Below, piece by piece: positions 56,019 to 63,983 of a DNA stretch of 64,000 bases. How positions within the stretch are numbered: the first letter of the stretch is position 1; each line of letters starts with the position of its first letter. This DNA comes from Argonema galeatum A003/A1. Its GTDB lineage: Bacteria; Cyanobacteriota; Cyanobacteriia; Cyanobacteriales; Aerosakkonemataceae. Where the stretch lies: the NCBI RefSeq assembly GCF_023333595.1, contig NZ_JAIQZM010000024.1, positions 40,692 through 104,691 on the forward strand. The letters are read 5' to 3'. The notes under the pieces were generated by a model. The model worked only from the letters and a program-made list of their open reading frames with translations. It was not told the origin of the DNA and made no database searches. The translations under genes and the position numbers were made by a program.

Positions 56019-59000
56019 TTATGATAAACCCTGCGATACAAAACCCGACCAATAGTAGGGACTGACAAAGGGCAATATTTCTCGACAAAGCAGATTTAAT
56101 TTTAATCGCTGCTTATAGAGAATTTCTACTTTATTGTCTCCCCATTGTTGCTGTTCAAAATAATCCTCTAACTGCTGTTTATAATTAACAGATAATTCAT
56201 CGCCTGTCAAGTTACGCAGCTTAAATTGTGCTTGGCGGATTGCTTCCGATCGGCTTTTATCCTGCTTTTCCTGATAGTATAAAATACAAAACAAAGCCGT
56301 TGCTAAATCATCCACAGCCCACAAAGTACTGACCACATTTCTCGCACCAGCACAGAGGAAACCGCTAGCAATCGAAAGCGGATCGTCGGTAATTTGGGTG
56401 AGGGTTAAATTAGTTTCGCAGCAGGAGAGAAACACTTCGGCTAGCTGCGAAAATCTCCAGGTGAAAATGCGACCGAGGTTGATTTCGCCGTCGAATAAAT
56501 ACAGTTTTGATTCCAGGGAATTATCGAGTTGGGAACTGGCGTGATGGCTGGAATGGAGGACTTGCACGCGATCGAGTAAATTTTGATAGTTACTGATAGT
56601 TGCTTGCTTGTATTGGAGGCGATTATCTGAGATAACGTTGTGCATAGTTGCCAGGGTTTCGCACTCGTAGCCAGTGAAAACGAGGTCGCCTGTGGCATTT
56701 TCCACGATTCCCATTGTCGCAGGTTTGAGGTCGCCTCGCTGGTGGCAAAAGTTGAGAATTTGGCAACTGGGAACGATGCGAATGCGGAATTTATCGCTGA
56801 GGTATTCGGGTTGTTGGGATGGAGTTTTGTCAGGGGTGTTTGATGGTTTGCGGACAGCCATCAAACCGCGTTTTTTGTCGGAAGCTGTATCGCTGTAGGG
56901 AATGGGAATGTTGTTTAAAGGTAAGGCAGCAAAGGGGATTTGATGCAGGTACAAATGAGGGATAATAATTAGTTCTTTGATGCCGTTGAGATGTTGGTCA
57001 ATTAGTTTATTAATTTGCAGGCGGTTGGCGAGTTGGGAGAGAAATTCACCCATTTGAATTTGCCATACGGTTGGGTTTTCTTTATAAGGTTTTAACCAGT
57101 TGTTGAATATCCAAATTTGCAAAGTTTCAATTCCTTGACCTTCGCAGGTGTAGAGTTGGGTTGGTTGATTTTTTCGCAAGATGAAAATGTGGGTATGTTC
57201 GCCTGTAGTGTAAAAATTGAGGATAGCGGTTTCGGCATCGGGAATTAAGGCTTGCATCTGGTCGAAACTGAGAGGGTTTGGTTGCAATTGACCCGCCAAA
57301 ACTTGGTCTTTGCTGCGAATTTTCAGCCAAGCTTGCTGTTTTTCTGCTTCTAATTCTTCAATCTTTTCAATGGTCGCTTCGGCGTTGCGGGTTGCTTGGC
57401 GGGTGGTGGCGAGTTCTTTCATTCTGTCATTGTCAGAAAAACGCAAACGGTTGGTTTGCTGTTGCAGGCGATAGTATTCCTCGACTTCGGGGGGAATTTC
57501 GCCTTTGGGGTAGAGGTCTTTGCTGCTGTAAAATAAGTCGGCGAGGTGGCGGGAACGGGAACGGTCTGCGGTTTCGACGGCTTTATCGTATTGTTTGAGG
57601 TTGATGTAGCATTGGACGGCTTTTGCGTAAACGGAGATGGCTTCTGCAATGATTTTTTGGCGGCGTTTGTCGGTGGTTGAACCTTTGCGGAGTTGTTCGA
57701 CTGCTTGCATGGCGGGTTCGTATCCTTCTAAGGCGAGATGCCAGTCGCCTTGAGTGAAGCCGATGTTACCGAGGTTGCGACCAGCTTTGAAGCATAGGGG
57801 TGGCATAGTTTTGGAGGTGGGAATTTTGAGGCAGTTTCGAGAGTTCTCAATGGCTTTCTCTGTTTGCTGCAATTGGTGGTAAGCACCGCCTAAATTTCCC
57901 AGAGCATACCCTTCCCCAAGACGATTTTTAATTTTCCGACTAATGGCTAAATGCTGTTCGTGGTAATTGATTGATATTTCAAATTGTCCCAGAGAGTCGT
58001 AAGCATTGCCTAAACTTCCCAGAGAATTTGCTTCACCAAGACGATCTTTGATTTCCCGTGTAATGACTAAAGACTTTTCGTGAAAAGTGATCGCTCGTTC
58101 AAATTGTCCCAGAGAGTAGTAAGCATTGCCTAGACCTCGCAGACAATCCGCTTCCCCAAGGCGGTGGTTGATTTCCAAACTAATGACTAAAGATTTTTCG
58201 TGGAAAGTAATCGCTTGTTCAAATTGTCCCAGAGAGGAGTAAGCATTGCCTAAACATCCTAGAGAAATCTCTTCCCCAAGACGGTTTTTAATTTTCCGAC
58301 AAATGGCTAAAGACTTTTCGTAGAAATTGATCGCTCGTTCAACTTGTCCCAGAGAGTGGTAAGCATTGCCTAAACTTCCCAGAGAATTTGCTTCCCCAAG
58401 GGGATCTTTGATTTCCTGTTTAATAGCTAAAGACTTTTCGTGGAAAGTAATCGCTTCTTCATATTCTCCCAGAGAGTGGTAAGCAATACCTAAATTTCCC
58501 AGTGAAGCCGCTTCTCCTTGAGGGTCTTTGATTTCCCGACTAATATCTAAAGACTGTTTGTGACAATTGAGCGCTTCTTCATATTCTCCCAGAGAGTGGT
58601 AAGCAATACCTAAATTTCCAAGACAAGTCGCTTCTCCTTGGCAGTCTTGAATTTGACGTTTAATGGCTAAAGACTTTTCGTGAAAAGTAATCGCTCGTTC
58701 AAATTGTCCCAGAGAGTTGTAAGCGATACCTAAACTTCCCAGAGAATTTGCTTCCCCTTGAAGATCATGAATGGCTTGATAAATGATAAGGCACTGTTGC
58801 CAGCACTCAAAAGCCACGACAAACCGACTGATATAAAACTGTTTAACTCCCCAATCAAATAAAATATGGGCTGTCTCTTTTCTAATTGTTGTTTCCTGCT
58901 GTTCGCTACCGAGAAATTTCCCCAGTTGCAAGGCAAGGTTACTTAAAAAGTTAGCATCATTTTGGTTGCCGTTATCATCGAATTGTTTAGCAAATACGAT

Positions 59001-59129
59001 TATCGCTTGCAAAAGTCCGGGGTCGATTAACTCGAAGTTGTCATTTAATATTTGCGATTCTTCCCCGTTGGGACATTCGAGCAATTTTTGGATGAGTTGG
59101 TAATAGGCGGCGATGCGTTGTTCGTCCAT
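56019..59129 (-). CDS. TPR-CHAT protein (caspase-like protease domain)
   Basis: The 1036-aa protein has an N-terminal helical region (1-90), nine to ten TPR-like units of 40 aa (about 95-470; repeating LGEANSLGSLGNAYxSLGQF, ERAITFHEKSLAI), a coiled linker (about 480-640) and a C-terminal CHAT domain (about 690-1036). The catalytic dyad is present: His in VQVLHSSHHASSQ (about 859-863) and Cys in VFLSCCETNLTL (about 903-904), with GFLCAGARNVVSTLW after it. CHAT proteins are caspase-clan proteases linked to programmed cell death and to defence effectors in bacteria. TPR units are very similar to each other at DNA level. The partner or trigger is unknown; no gasdermin or Cas gene is adjacent. Confidence 0.92.
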   Translation of the reverse strand: MDEQRIAAYYQLIQKLLECPNGEESQILNDNFELIDPGLLQAIIVFAKQFDDNGNQNDANFLSNLALQLGKFLGSEQQETTIRKETAHILFDWGVKQFYISRFVVAFECWQQCLIIYQAIHDLQGEANSLGSLGIAYNSLGQFERAITFHEKSLAIKRQIQDCQGEATCLGNLGIAYHSLGEYEEALNCHKQSLDISREIKDPQGEAASLGNLGIAYHSLGEYEEAITFHEKSLAIKQEIKDPLGEANSLGSLGNAYHSLGQVERAINFYEKSLAICRKIKNRLGEEISLGCLGNAYSSLGQFEQAITFHEKSLVISLEINHRLGEADCLRGLGNAYYSLGQFERAITFHEKSLVITREIKDRLGEANSLGSLGNAYDSLGQFEISINYHEQHLAISRKIKNRLGEGYALGNLGGAYHQLQQTEKAIENSRNCLKIPTSKTMPPLCFKAGRNLGNIGFTQGDWHLALEGYEPAMQAVEQLRKGSTTDKRRQKIIAEAISVYAKAVQCYINLKQYDKAVETADRSRSRHLADLFYSSKDLYPKGEIPPEVEEYYRLQQQTNRLRFSDNDRMKELATTRQATRNAEATIEKIEELEAEKQQAWLKIRSKDQVLAGQLQPNPLSFDQMQALIPDAETAILNFYTTGEHTHIFILRKNQPTQLYTCEGQGIETLQIWIFNNWLKPYKENPTVWQIQMGEFLSQLANRLQINKLIDQHLNGIKELIIIPHLYLHQIPFAALPLNNIPIPYSDTASDKKRGLMAVRKPSNTPDKTPSQQPEYLSDKFRIRIVPSCQILNFCHQRGDLKPATMGIVENATGDLVFTGYECETLATMHNVISDNRLQYKQATISNYQNLLDRVQVLHSSHHASSQLDNSLESKLYLFDGEINLGRIFTWRFSQLAEVFLSCCETNLTLTQITDDPLSIASGFLCAGARNVVSTLWAVDDLATALFCILYYQEKQDKSRSEAIRQAQFKLRNLTGDELSVNYKQQLEDYFEQQQWGDNKVEILYKQRLKLNLLCREILPFVSPYYWSGFVSQGLS

Positions 59130-59197
59130 TGTTGTTTTCCTTTCTTATCAATTAACAATCTATAATTAAGAACAGAGTCAAATCGAAAGAGGCAACT

Positions 59198-59392
59198 ATG
59201 AAATCCGACTATAACTTTTCCAAAGCAGAACAAGGCAAATTTTACCATCCTGATGCTACCTTTCATTATCCCATTGATGTGGAACCAGATCCTTCACCTC
59301 CAAAACATTATCCACTGCGGGGAATGCCAATTACAATTGCTGCCGATTTTCATGAACCGATGCCTGAACTTTGGGATGCTTTGGAAGAATGA
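59198..59392 (+). CDS. Chimeric antitoxin-like ORF
   Basis: The 64-aa frame starts MKSDYNFSKAEQGKFYHPDA, almost the same as the BrnA-like antitoxin at 44089-44289, but after residue ~30 changes to PKHYPLRGMPITIAADFHEP, MPELWDALEE. That second half is the C-terminal signature of a different antitoxin type (the YPLRGxPxTIxxDFxEPxPELW motif of antitoxins preceding VapC toxins). So two unrelated antitoxin parts are fused in frame. Its stop overlaps an ATG by 4 bp, where a broken VapC-like start follows. Whether the fusion is functional is not known. Confidence 0.6.
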   Translation: MKSDYNFSKAEQGKFYHPDATFHYPIDVEPDPSPPKHYPLRGMPITIAADFHEPMPELWDALEE

Positions 59393-59442
59393 TTTTACTC
59401 GATATCCTTACGTTTACTCAGATCTTGCGCCTGCCGTTTTAG
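59389..59442 (+). pseudogene. Remnant of a VapC-like toxin start
   Basis: The 17-codon frame MILLDILTFTQILRLPF begins in the ATGA overlap with the chimeric antitoxin and resembles a PIN-toxin start (M-[IL]-LLD-[TI]), but ends at once in TAG. No PIN body follows; a repeat begins at about 59483. Confidence 0.4.
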
Positions 59443-59482
59443 CCCGCCCGAAAATCCATAATATTGTTGGCGAATTAATGAG

Positions 59483-59749
59483 GTTTTAATTCTACACAGA
59501 GACAATGGCAACGCTTGCAGCCCGCCTGCGATTCAAATCGCAGGCTAATAGCTAAAGTCCACTTAAGTGGACTAAATACTAATCTTTCAGTCCATTTTAA
59601 TGGACTTCGCTTGCGGCCCGCCGGCGAATTGATTCGCCGGCTAATAGCTAAAGTCCACTTAAGTGGACTAAATACTAATCTTTCAGTCCATTTTAATGGA
59701 CTTTCGCTATTAGCCTCAGACTTGAGTCTGAGGCGGGTGTGGGCTGACA
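59483..59749. repeat. Composite palindrome-rich repeat, two tandem units
   Basis: Each unit carries a GC-rich stem (CTGCGATTCAAATCGCAG or GCCGGCGAATTGATTCGCC), then AGTCCACTTAAGTGGACT, a constant AAATACTAATCTTTC, and AGTCCATTTTAATGGACT. The block ends with CCTCAGACTTGAGTCTGAGG. The outer stems differ between units, but each is self-complementary. A related block is at 61086-61318. Confidence 0.85.
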
Positions 59750-59845
59750 ACAATTATAACAGAAACCCGGTTTCTTGACCCTATATAGCGATAAACTATA
59801 GAATCTGGTATACTTAAGTAGAGAAGAGAAAGGGAGTCAAAAAAA

Positions 59846-60334
59846 ATGACAACTATTCAATCAATGACAACTGCCATAACATCCCTTTACGAACAGGATT
59901 TTTATCTGTGGTTACAGACAACTATCAACTTATTAAAAGAGGGGAAGTTTGCCGAAATAGATTTAGAAAACTTACTAGAGGAACTGGAAAGTATAGGGAG
60001 AAGCGATAAAAATGCTTTAGAAAGTAATTTGAGGGTACTTTTAATGCACTTACTTAAGTATAAATATCAGTCGCAAAAACGAACAAATAGTTGGCTTTAT
60101 ATCATTCGAGAACATCGTCAACGCCTCCGAGACACCTTCAAAACCAGTCCGAGTTTATATCGGTTTTTTGAAGAGATTTTTAATGAATCTTATCAAGATG
60201 CTAGGGAACTAGCCGCAGGTGAAACAGGTTTATCTATTAAAATATTTCCCCCAGAGTCTCCCTTTACTGTAGAAGAAGTTCTTAATCCTGATTTTTTACC
60301 CCCTGAGTGCGATGATCCTGAAAATATTGAATAA
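59846..60334 (+). CDS. DUF29 family protein
   Basis: The 162-aa protein is a classical DUF29 member: LYEQDFYLWLQTTINLLKEG, FAEIDLENLLEELESIGRSD, ALESNLRVLLMHLLKYKYQS, KRTNSWLYIIREHRQRLRDT and ARELAAGETGLSI. A strong ribosome site (AAGGGAG) precedes it. Like other members it lies beside a Uma2 gene (60409) and repeats. Structure and activity of the family are not established. Confidence 0.9.
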   Translation: MTTIQSMTTAITSLYEQDFYLWLQTTINLLKEGKFAEIDLENLLEELESIGRSDKNALESNLRVLLMHLLKYKYQSQKRTNSWLYIIREHRQRLRDTFKTSPSLYRFFEEIFNESYQDARELAAGETGLSIKIFPPESPFTVEEVLNPDFLPPECDDPENIE

Positions 60335-60408
60335 TTGAATGAGATATCCTTCTCTGTAATTGCTTTTTTCAAATGATATAATCATATAATAACTCTATTC
60401 CCAAAACA

Positions 60409-60993
60409 ATGATCGCCAATCAAAGCCAAAATTACATTTCTCCTCAAGATTATCTCACAGGAGAGGAACTCAGCCCCATCAAACACGAATATATTGATGG
60501 ACAAATCTACGCAATGGCTGGGGCTAGTGATGCCCATGTTACCATCACCGGAAACTTATTTGCCCTGTTAAGAAGTCATGTCCGAGGGACTGGCTGCCGT
60601 GTCTATATGGCGGACATGAAAGCCTATATTGAAACAGCCAATATCTTTTACTATCCTGATGTGATGGTAACTTGTGATGCCAGAGATAGTGCATTTCCCA
60701 ATCATAAAAAATATCCTTGTTTAATTGTCGAAGTTTTATCGCCAAAAACAGAAGCGTTCGACAGAGGTGATAAGTTTTCCGACTATCAGCAATTAGAAAC
60801 CCTCCAAGAATACGTTTTAATTAGCCAAAAGCGCCAGCGTTTAGAATGCTTCCGCCGCAATGCTGAGGGTTTTTGGGTATTGCAAACCTACAATCAAGGC
60901 AGTGACATTCATTTAGCAAGCATCGATTTTCGGACTAGCATTGATAGTTTATATGAAGATGTGAGTTTTGGAGATAATGAAGAAATTCAGTAG
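60409..60993 (+). CDS. Uma2 family endonuclease-like protein
   Basis: The 194-aa protein has the complete Uma2 pattern: EELSPIKHEYIDGQIYAMAG, HVTITGNLFALLRSHVRGTG, YMADMKAYI, FYYPDVMVTC (first acid D), YPCLIVEVLSPKTEAFDRGD (E-x-L and K region) and KFSDYQQLETLQEYVLISQK. It is 74 bp after the DUF29 gene on the same strand. A PD-(D/E)XK nuclease activity is assumed from fold only. Confidence 0.92.
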   Translation: MIANQSQNYISPQDYLTGEELSPIKHEYIDGQIYAMAGASDAHVTITGNLFALLRSHVRGTGCRVYMADMKAYIETANIFYYPDVMVTCDARDSAFPNHKKYPCLIVEVLSPKTEAFDRGDKFSDYQQLETLQEYVLISQKRQRLECFRRNAEGFWVLQTYNQGSDIHLASIDFRTSIDSLYEDVSFGDNEEIQ

Positions 60994-61033
60994 GTTGCTT
61001 TAAGGTTATAAAACCTAACCAATTCTAGCATTT

Positions 61034-61066
61034 GTTGGGTTTCTCTGTCGCTCAACCCAACCTACG
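61034..61066. repeat. Small hairpin repeat GTTGGGTT...CAACCCAACCTAC
   Basis: Arms TTGGGTT (61035-61041) and AACCCAA (61054-61060) flank a short loop. Related copies with similar context (GCATTTGTTGGGTTTC, then CAACCCAACCTAC) are at 63152-63188 and, partially, 55951-55982. Confidence 0.65.
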
Positions 61067-61085
61067 ATCTATAATAAACTGTAAA

Positions 61086-61318
61086 GTTTTAATTCTACAT
61101 AGAGACAATGGCTACGCTTATAGCCCGCCTGCGATTCAAATCGCAGCGTCATAGCTAAAGTAGGGGCGGGTTTTGTTCTAATGCGATTTGTAGGAAACAA
61201 AGGATATTTGCTAAATCCGCCCCTACAAGTGGACTGAATACTAAATCTCCCAGTCCATTTTAATGGACTTTCGCTATTAGCAAGAGACTTGAGTCTCTTG
61301 CGGGTGTGGGCGACCTCA
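61086..61318. repeat. Composite palindrome-rich repeat, single unit with nested insertion
   Basis: It starts like the block at 59483 (GTTTTAATTCTACA, AGAGACAATGGC, GCCCGCCTGCGATTCAAATC) and ends with AGTCCATTTTAATGGACT and an AAGAGACTTGAGTCTCTT stem. The expected AGTCCACTTAAGTGGACT is split by the element at 61159-61228. Confidence 0.8.
61159..61228. repeat. GTAGGGGCGG palindromic element nested in another repeat
   Basis: Ends GTAGGGGCGG/CCGCCCCTAC (10-bp inverted) enclose about 47 bp. It sits inside the composite repeat, replacing part of the CACTTAAGTG stem. Confidence 0.75.
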
Positions 61319-61323
61319 GTTTC

Positions 61324-62244
61324 TCATTCCACCACTTCAAAACTTTGATAAAAAACTTCCCAATTACCTTGCTGTTCCAATTGTTCAAATAACTCCTTAA
61401 TCCGTTCCGCATTCCATTCTGGTAAAGCTTCATCTTCGCGGGGAGTCAACCAAGGTAAATTCAAAGGTTTCTCTAATTTAATCGCTAAAAATTCCTCCTT
61501 TCCCACTTCTCCAAACACAAACTTTTCTTTGCTATTACCAGCCCAAGCATCCTTTTGCGGCAGCACAATGGGCGGTTTTTCGATGATAGAATTCGGTGCA
61601 TAAGCGGAAGATGGACAGAGTAAACATTGCCCCTGTTGGCTGCGATTCAACAACAGCAATTGATAATTTTTATCTTTCTGTAATTCCAAATCAACTAACA
61701 TCCAAAGCGACTGATTTGCCGGAATCGTTGTTTTCTGTGCCGAAGGCGGTGGAGATGGCAGAATTAAGGCTCTAGTTCCCCTTTGCACTGATGCCATTTC
61801 CTCTTTTGTTAAAAACTGTAGCCAATTGGCAGAAGATTTAGCATTATCGTGCAATATTTCCCAGCTATGTAGCCCTAGCCATCGCAGGTATTTGTGATTC
61901 CATAACCAATAATAAGCCTCTCGCCAAGTGCCTCTTTGTCCTTGTTTTCCATTAATTAAGATATCGAGATTAACACCATCTTTTTCCATTTCTTCTTTAT
62001 ATAGATTCACCATCGCCTGCACAACATTTTGCGAAGTTGTGCCAATTGACGTTGCATAATCTCCCTTACCAAGACGAAGATCTTTTGGCATCAATTCTTG
62101 AGCAATTTGTGTTTGTTGAAATGTGACTGGGCGATGTTTATCGTAACGCAGGGGAAAAAAGACTTCTTCTCTCAAATTAAATCCCGGCTGCGTTTTCAGT
62201 TCGGCTGCGATTTCGTTAATAAATTTTACTTGTTCGGGTGTCAT
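61324..62244 (-). CDS. Uncharacterised protein with a DUF4384-like C-terminal part
   Basis: The 306-aa cytoplasmic protein has an N-terminal helical region with KDLRLGKGDYATSIGTTSQN and GTWREAYYWLWNHKYLRWLG, and a C-terminal beta region (QSLWMLVDLELQKDKNYQLL, LLNRSQQGQCLLCPSSAYAP, IVLPQKDAWAGN, FVFGEVGKEEFLAI) similar in layout to DUF4384-type domains that follow kinase or protease modules in cyanobacteria. The first part I do not recognise. The start is the ATG at 62244. It is monocistronic between repeats. A role in a conflict or stress system is possible but unsupported. Confidence 0.5.
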   Translation of the reverse strand: MTPEQVKFINEIAAELKTQPGFNLREEVFFPLRYDKHRPVTFQQTQIAQELMPKDLRLGKGDYATSIGTTSQNVVQAMVNLYKEEMEKDGVNLDILINGKQGQRGTWREAYYWLWNHKYLRWLGLHSWEILHDNAKSSANWLQFLTKEEMASVQRGTRALILPSPPPSAQKTTIPANQSLWMLVDLELQKDKNYQLLLLNRSQQGQCLLCPSSAYAPNSIIEKPPIVLPQKDAWAGNSKEKFVFGEVGKEEFLAIKLEKPLNLPWLTPREDEALPEWNAERIKELFEQLEQQGNWEVFYQSFEVVE

Positions 62245-62314
62245 TATGGATTACCTATGGCAATGCAAGGAGTGAGGAACCTGGCTTCTGAAACCTCCAT
62301 TTCAATATATCACT

Positions 62315-62370
62315 TTCTTGAGGTACGTTGTTGCGCTTTAGCGCTAAAGCGCAACAACGTACCTCAAGAA
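62315..62370. repeat. P1 palindrome, perfect 56-bp copy
   Basis: The full element, TTCTTGAGGTACGTTGTTGC onwards, is its own reverse complement with no loop; the outermost 6 bp on each side (TTCTTG/CAAGAA) also match. Confidence 0.9.
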
Positions 62371-62553
62371 CTATTTCAACTATTTGGACTATTTCAACTA
62401 TAAAAACTATTTCTATTAATTAAATTATATCAAATTATTGAACTAATAAAACTACATAAAAGCAAAAATAACTACGTCAATTATTACCAACTAAATCAAC
62501 TCTTATTAGAGTGAAAGCATGAAGGTTAATTTTCCAACAAAAGCGAGTTTATT

Positions 62554-63129
62554 ATGAAAATGCCTCTGCAATCTACCCAGCAACACAAGTTACGCGCCAA
62601 CGAGTTACATCTTTCACACAAACCCATAACCTATTACTTGGAGAAAGCCCAAAATGATTCTAGTTACCAACAAAACTTAGGCAAACATTACCTCAAATCA
62701 GAAGAACAACAACTCTCAGATACAAGTAAAGAATCTTTCGACATCTGGATACGGCGTTTATACATAGACTTACCCATCATCACGCGCTACGTCTACGGTC
62801 AACCCTATCATTCCTCTGAAGAAATGGCGGCTAAAGTTAAGAAAACAGGAGTGCTAGAAATTAGCGTTGATTTTAACAATCCTGTCGTTTTAAGTCCTGC
62901 TACTAACCTCTTCTTTAGAGCAATACATGACAGTCATCACATCCTATTAAATGCTCCCTTTTCCTGGGAAGGTGAAATCAAAGCTGTTCGTCATTTTTGC
63001 AGCCTCACCAAAAATAACATTTTTCACCGCATTTTGTTTAGCGAAATTATTCTCCAAGCTGCTGCCTATTTCGCGCTTGGAGGTCAGTTTCCTAATGAGC
63101 AGAAATTGGTATTAAGTTTGCCTGAATAG
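62554..63129 (+). CDS. Uncharacterised protein with an HDSHH motif
   Basis: The 191-aa protein has a polar N-terminal half (HKPITYYLEKAQNDSSYQQN, IWIRRLYIDLPIITRYVYGQ) and a C-terminal half with FFRAIHDSHHILLNAPFSWE, GEIKAVRHFCSL, ILFSEIILQAAAYFALGGQF. The spacing H-DSHH, later H and E (IHDSHH...WEGE...RHF...SEI) resembles a helical metal-binding site, so a metalloenzyme is possible. I know no family for it. It is a solitary plus-strand gene between P1 palindromes. Confidence 0.5.
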   Translation: MKMPLQSTQQHKLRANELHLSHKPITYYLEKAQNDSSYQQNLGKHYLKSEEQQLSDTSKESFDIWIRRLYIDLPIITRYVYGQPYHSSEEMAAKVKKTGVLEISVDFNNPVVLSPATNLFFRAIHDSHHILLNAPFSWEGEIKAVRHFCSLTKNNIFHRILFSEIILQAAAYFALGGQFPNEQKLVLSLPE

Positions 63130-63151
63130 AAATTTAATGAAGCAAAACCCG

Positions 63152-63188
63152 ACGCATTTGTTGGGTTTCGTACCTCAACCCAACCTAC
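63152..63188. repeat. Small hairpin repeat TTGGGTT...AACCCAA
   Basis: It follows the HDSHH gene and precedes the NfeD-like gene. Sequence GCATTTGTTGGGTTTCGTAC and CAACCCAACCTAC match the copy near 61034. Confidence 0.6.
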
Positions 63189-63227
63189 CCATTTTCTCTG
63201 TAATTCAACCCAAAGGAGGTTGTTAAA

Positions 63228-63524
63228 ATGGAATCGATTAAATCAATTCTCTCTCGCATTATACAGCAAAATTCGGCAATTAAATCAGCCGTTGATTATG
63301 ACAATTTCCTTACCGGAGAAGCAACTGTTATCACAGTGGAACCGCCAAAACAGCGACCTTATTGGTTTGGCAGAGTTGCCTTTAGGGGTTCCTATTGGAA
63401 TGCTCGAACCTTATCCCCTACAACACTAGAAGAAGGGGATATCTGCGAAGTGATTGGCAACTCGAATATTACCCTGATTATTCAACCATTTTCTCAGCTT
63501 CAATCTGTGCAAGTCCAGAAATAG
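63228..63524 (+). CDS. NfeD-like OB-fold domain protein
   Basis: The 98-aa soluble protein matches the C-terminal domain of NfeD: FLTGEATVITVEPPKQRPYW, FGRVAFRGSYWNARTLSPTT, LEEGDICEVIGNSNITLIIQ, with GRV-x-[VF]-[RD]-G-x-x-W-x-A-R and the V-x-G-x-x-L-x-V/I-x-P end. Full NfeD proteins have membrane helices and pair with stomatins; here only the domain is present, with a short helical lead (MESIKSILSRIIQQNSAIKS). A perfect AAAGGAGG ribosome site lies 8 nt upstream. No stomatin (SPFH) gene is adjacent. Confidence 0.8.
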   Translation: MESIKSILSRIIQQNSAIKSAVDYDNFLTGEATVITVEPPKQRPYWFGRVAFRGSYWNARTLSPTTLEEGDICEVIGNSNITLIIQPFSQLQSVQVQK

Positions 63525-63546
63525 CCGACGGATTGGAAATAGGCTA

Positions 63547-63594
63547 TTAGGTACGTTGTTGCGCTTTAGCGCTAAAGCGCAACAACGTACCTAA
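63547..63594. repeat. P1 palindrome, perfect 48-bp copy
   Basis: TTAGGTACGTTGTTGCGCTT and on is its own reverse complement. It supplies the stop codon of the truncated Uma2 gene. Confidence 0.9.
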
Positions 63595-63833
63595 ACGCGA
63601 AAGGGTTTAACTACGCATTCTTTGGGAATAAAATAAGGAAGTTGACTGTTGCGACACTGAAGACCTATCTCGAAGCTGAGAAAGCCACCAAGTTCTGAAT
63701 GTTCGCCTGTTGGTTTTAGCTTTTCAACGATTACCCCGTTGTGCAGTTCGTAGCGGTGTTCTGAGTTTTCTGGATACCAGGCGATGAATTCGTTAAACGT
63801 GACTTTTTTAGGTATGGCTTGTGTCATGGCCAA
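63591..63833 (-). pseudogene. Uma2 family gene truncated by a P1 palindrome
   Basis: The 80-aa frame VTFNEFIAWYPENSEHRYEL, HNGVIVEKLKPTGEHSELGG, FLSFEIGLQCRNSQLPYFIP, KECVVKPFR matches the N-terminal half of Uma2 proteins (a full one is 185-215 aa). After KPFR the next bases are those of the palindrome, which give V and stop; the catalytic E-x-V and K region is missing. The end falls exactly at the palindrome boundary, so insertion plus loss of the downstream half, or a deletion up to the palindrome, is likely. Confidence 0.7.
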
Positions 63834-63927
63834 AGCCTCTTTTTTAGGTTGATTGTGATTTTAAAGCTTTGCAAGAAGTTGCAAAACTTTCTGCTCTATA
63901 ACCTAACTTTAAACAAAAAGCCCAAAC

Positions 63928-63960
63928 AAAAAAGCGCCCCCTTTCGGAGAGCGCCTTTTT
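63928..63960 (-). terminator. Probable terminator of the gene at the right edge
   Basis: Sequence AAAAAAGCGCCCCCTTTCGG then AGAGCGCCTTTTT forms a stem with flanking A and T runs on both sides, so it can end transcription in either direction. On the minus strand it lies 24 nt after a stop codon. Confidence 0.75.
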
Positions 63961-63983
63961 GTGATTTAATTAGTAGCTACCAA

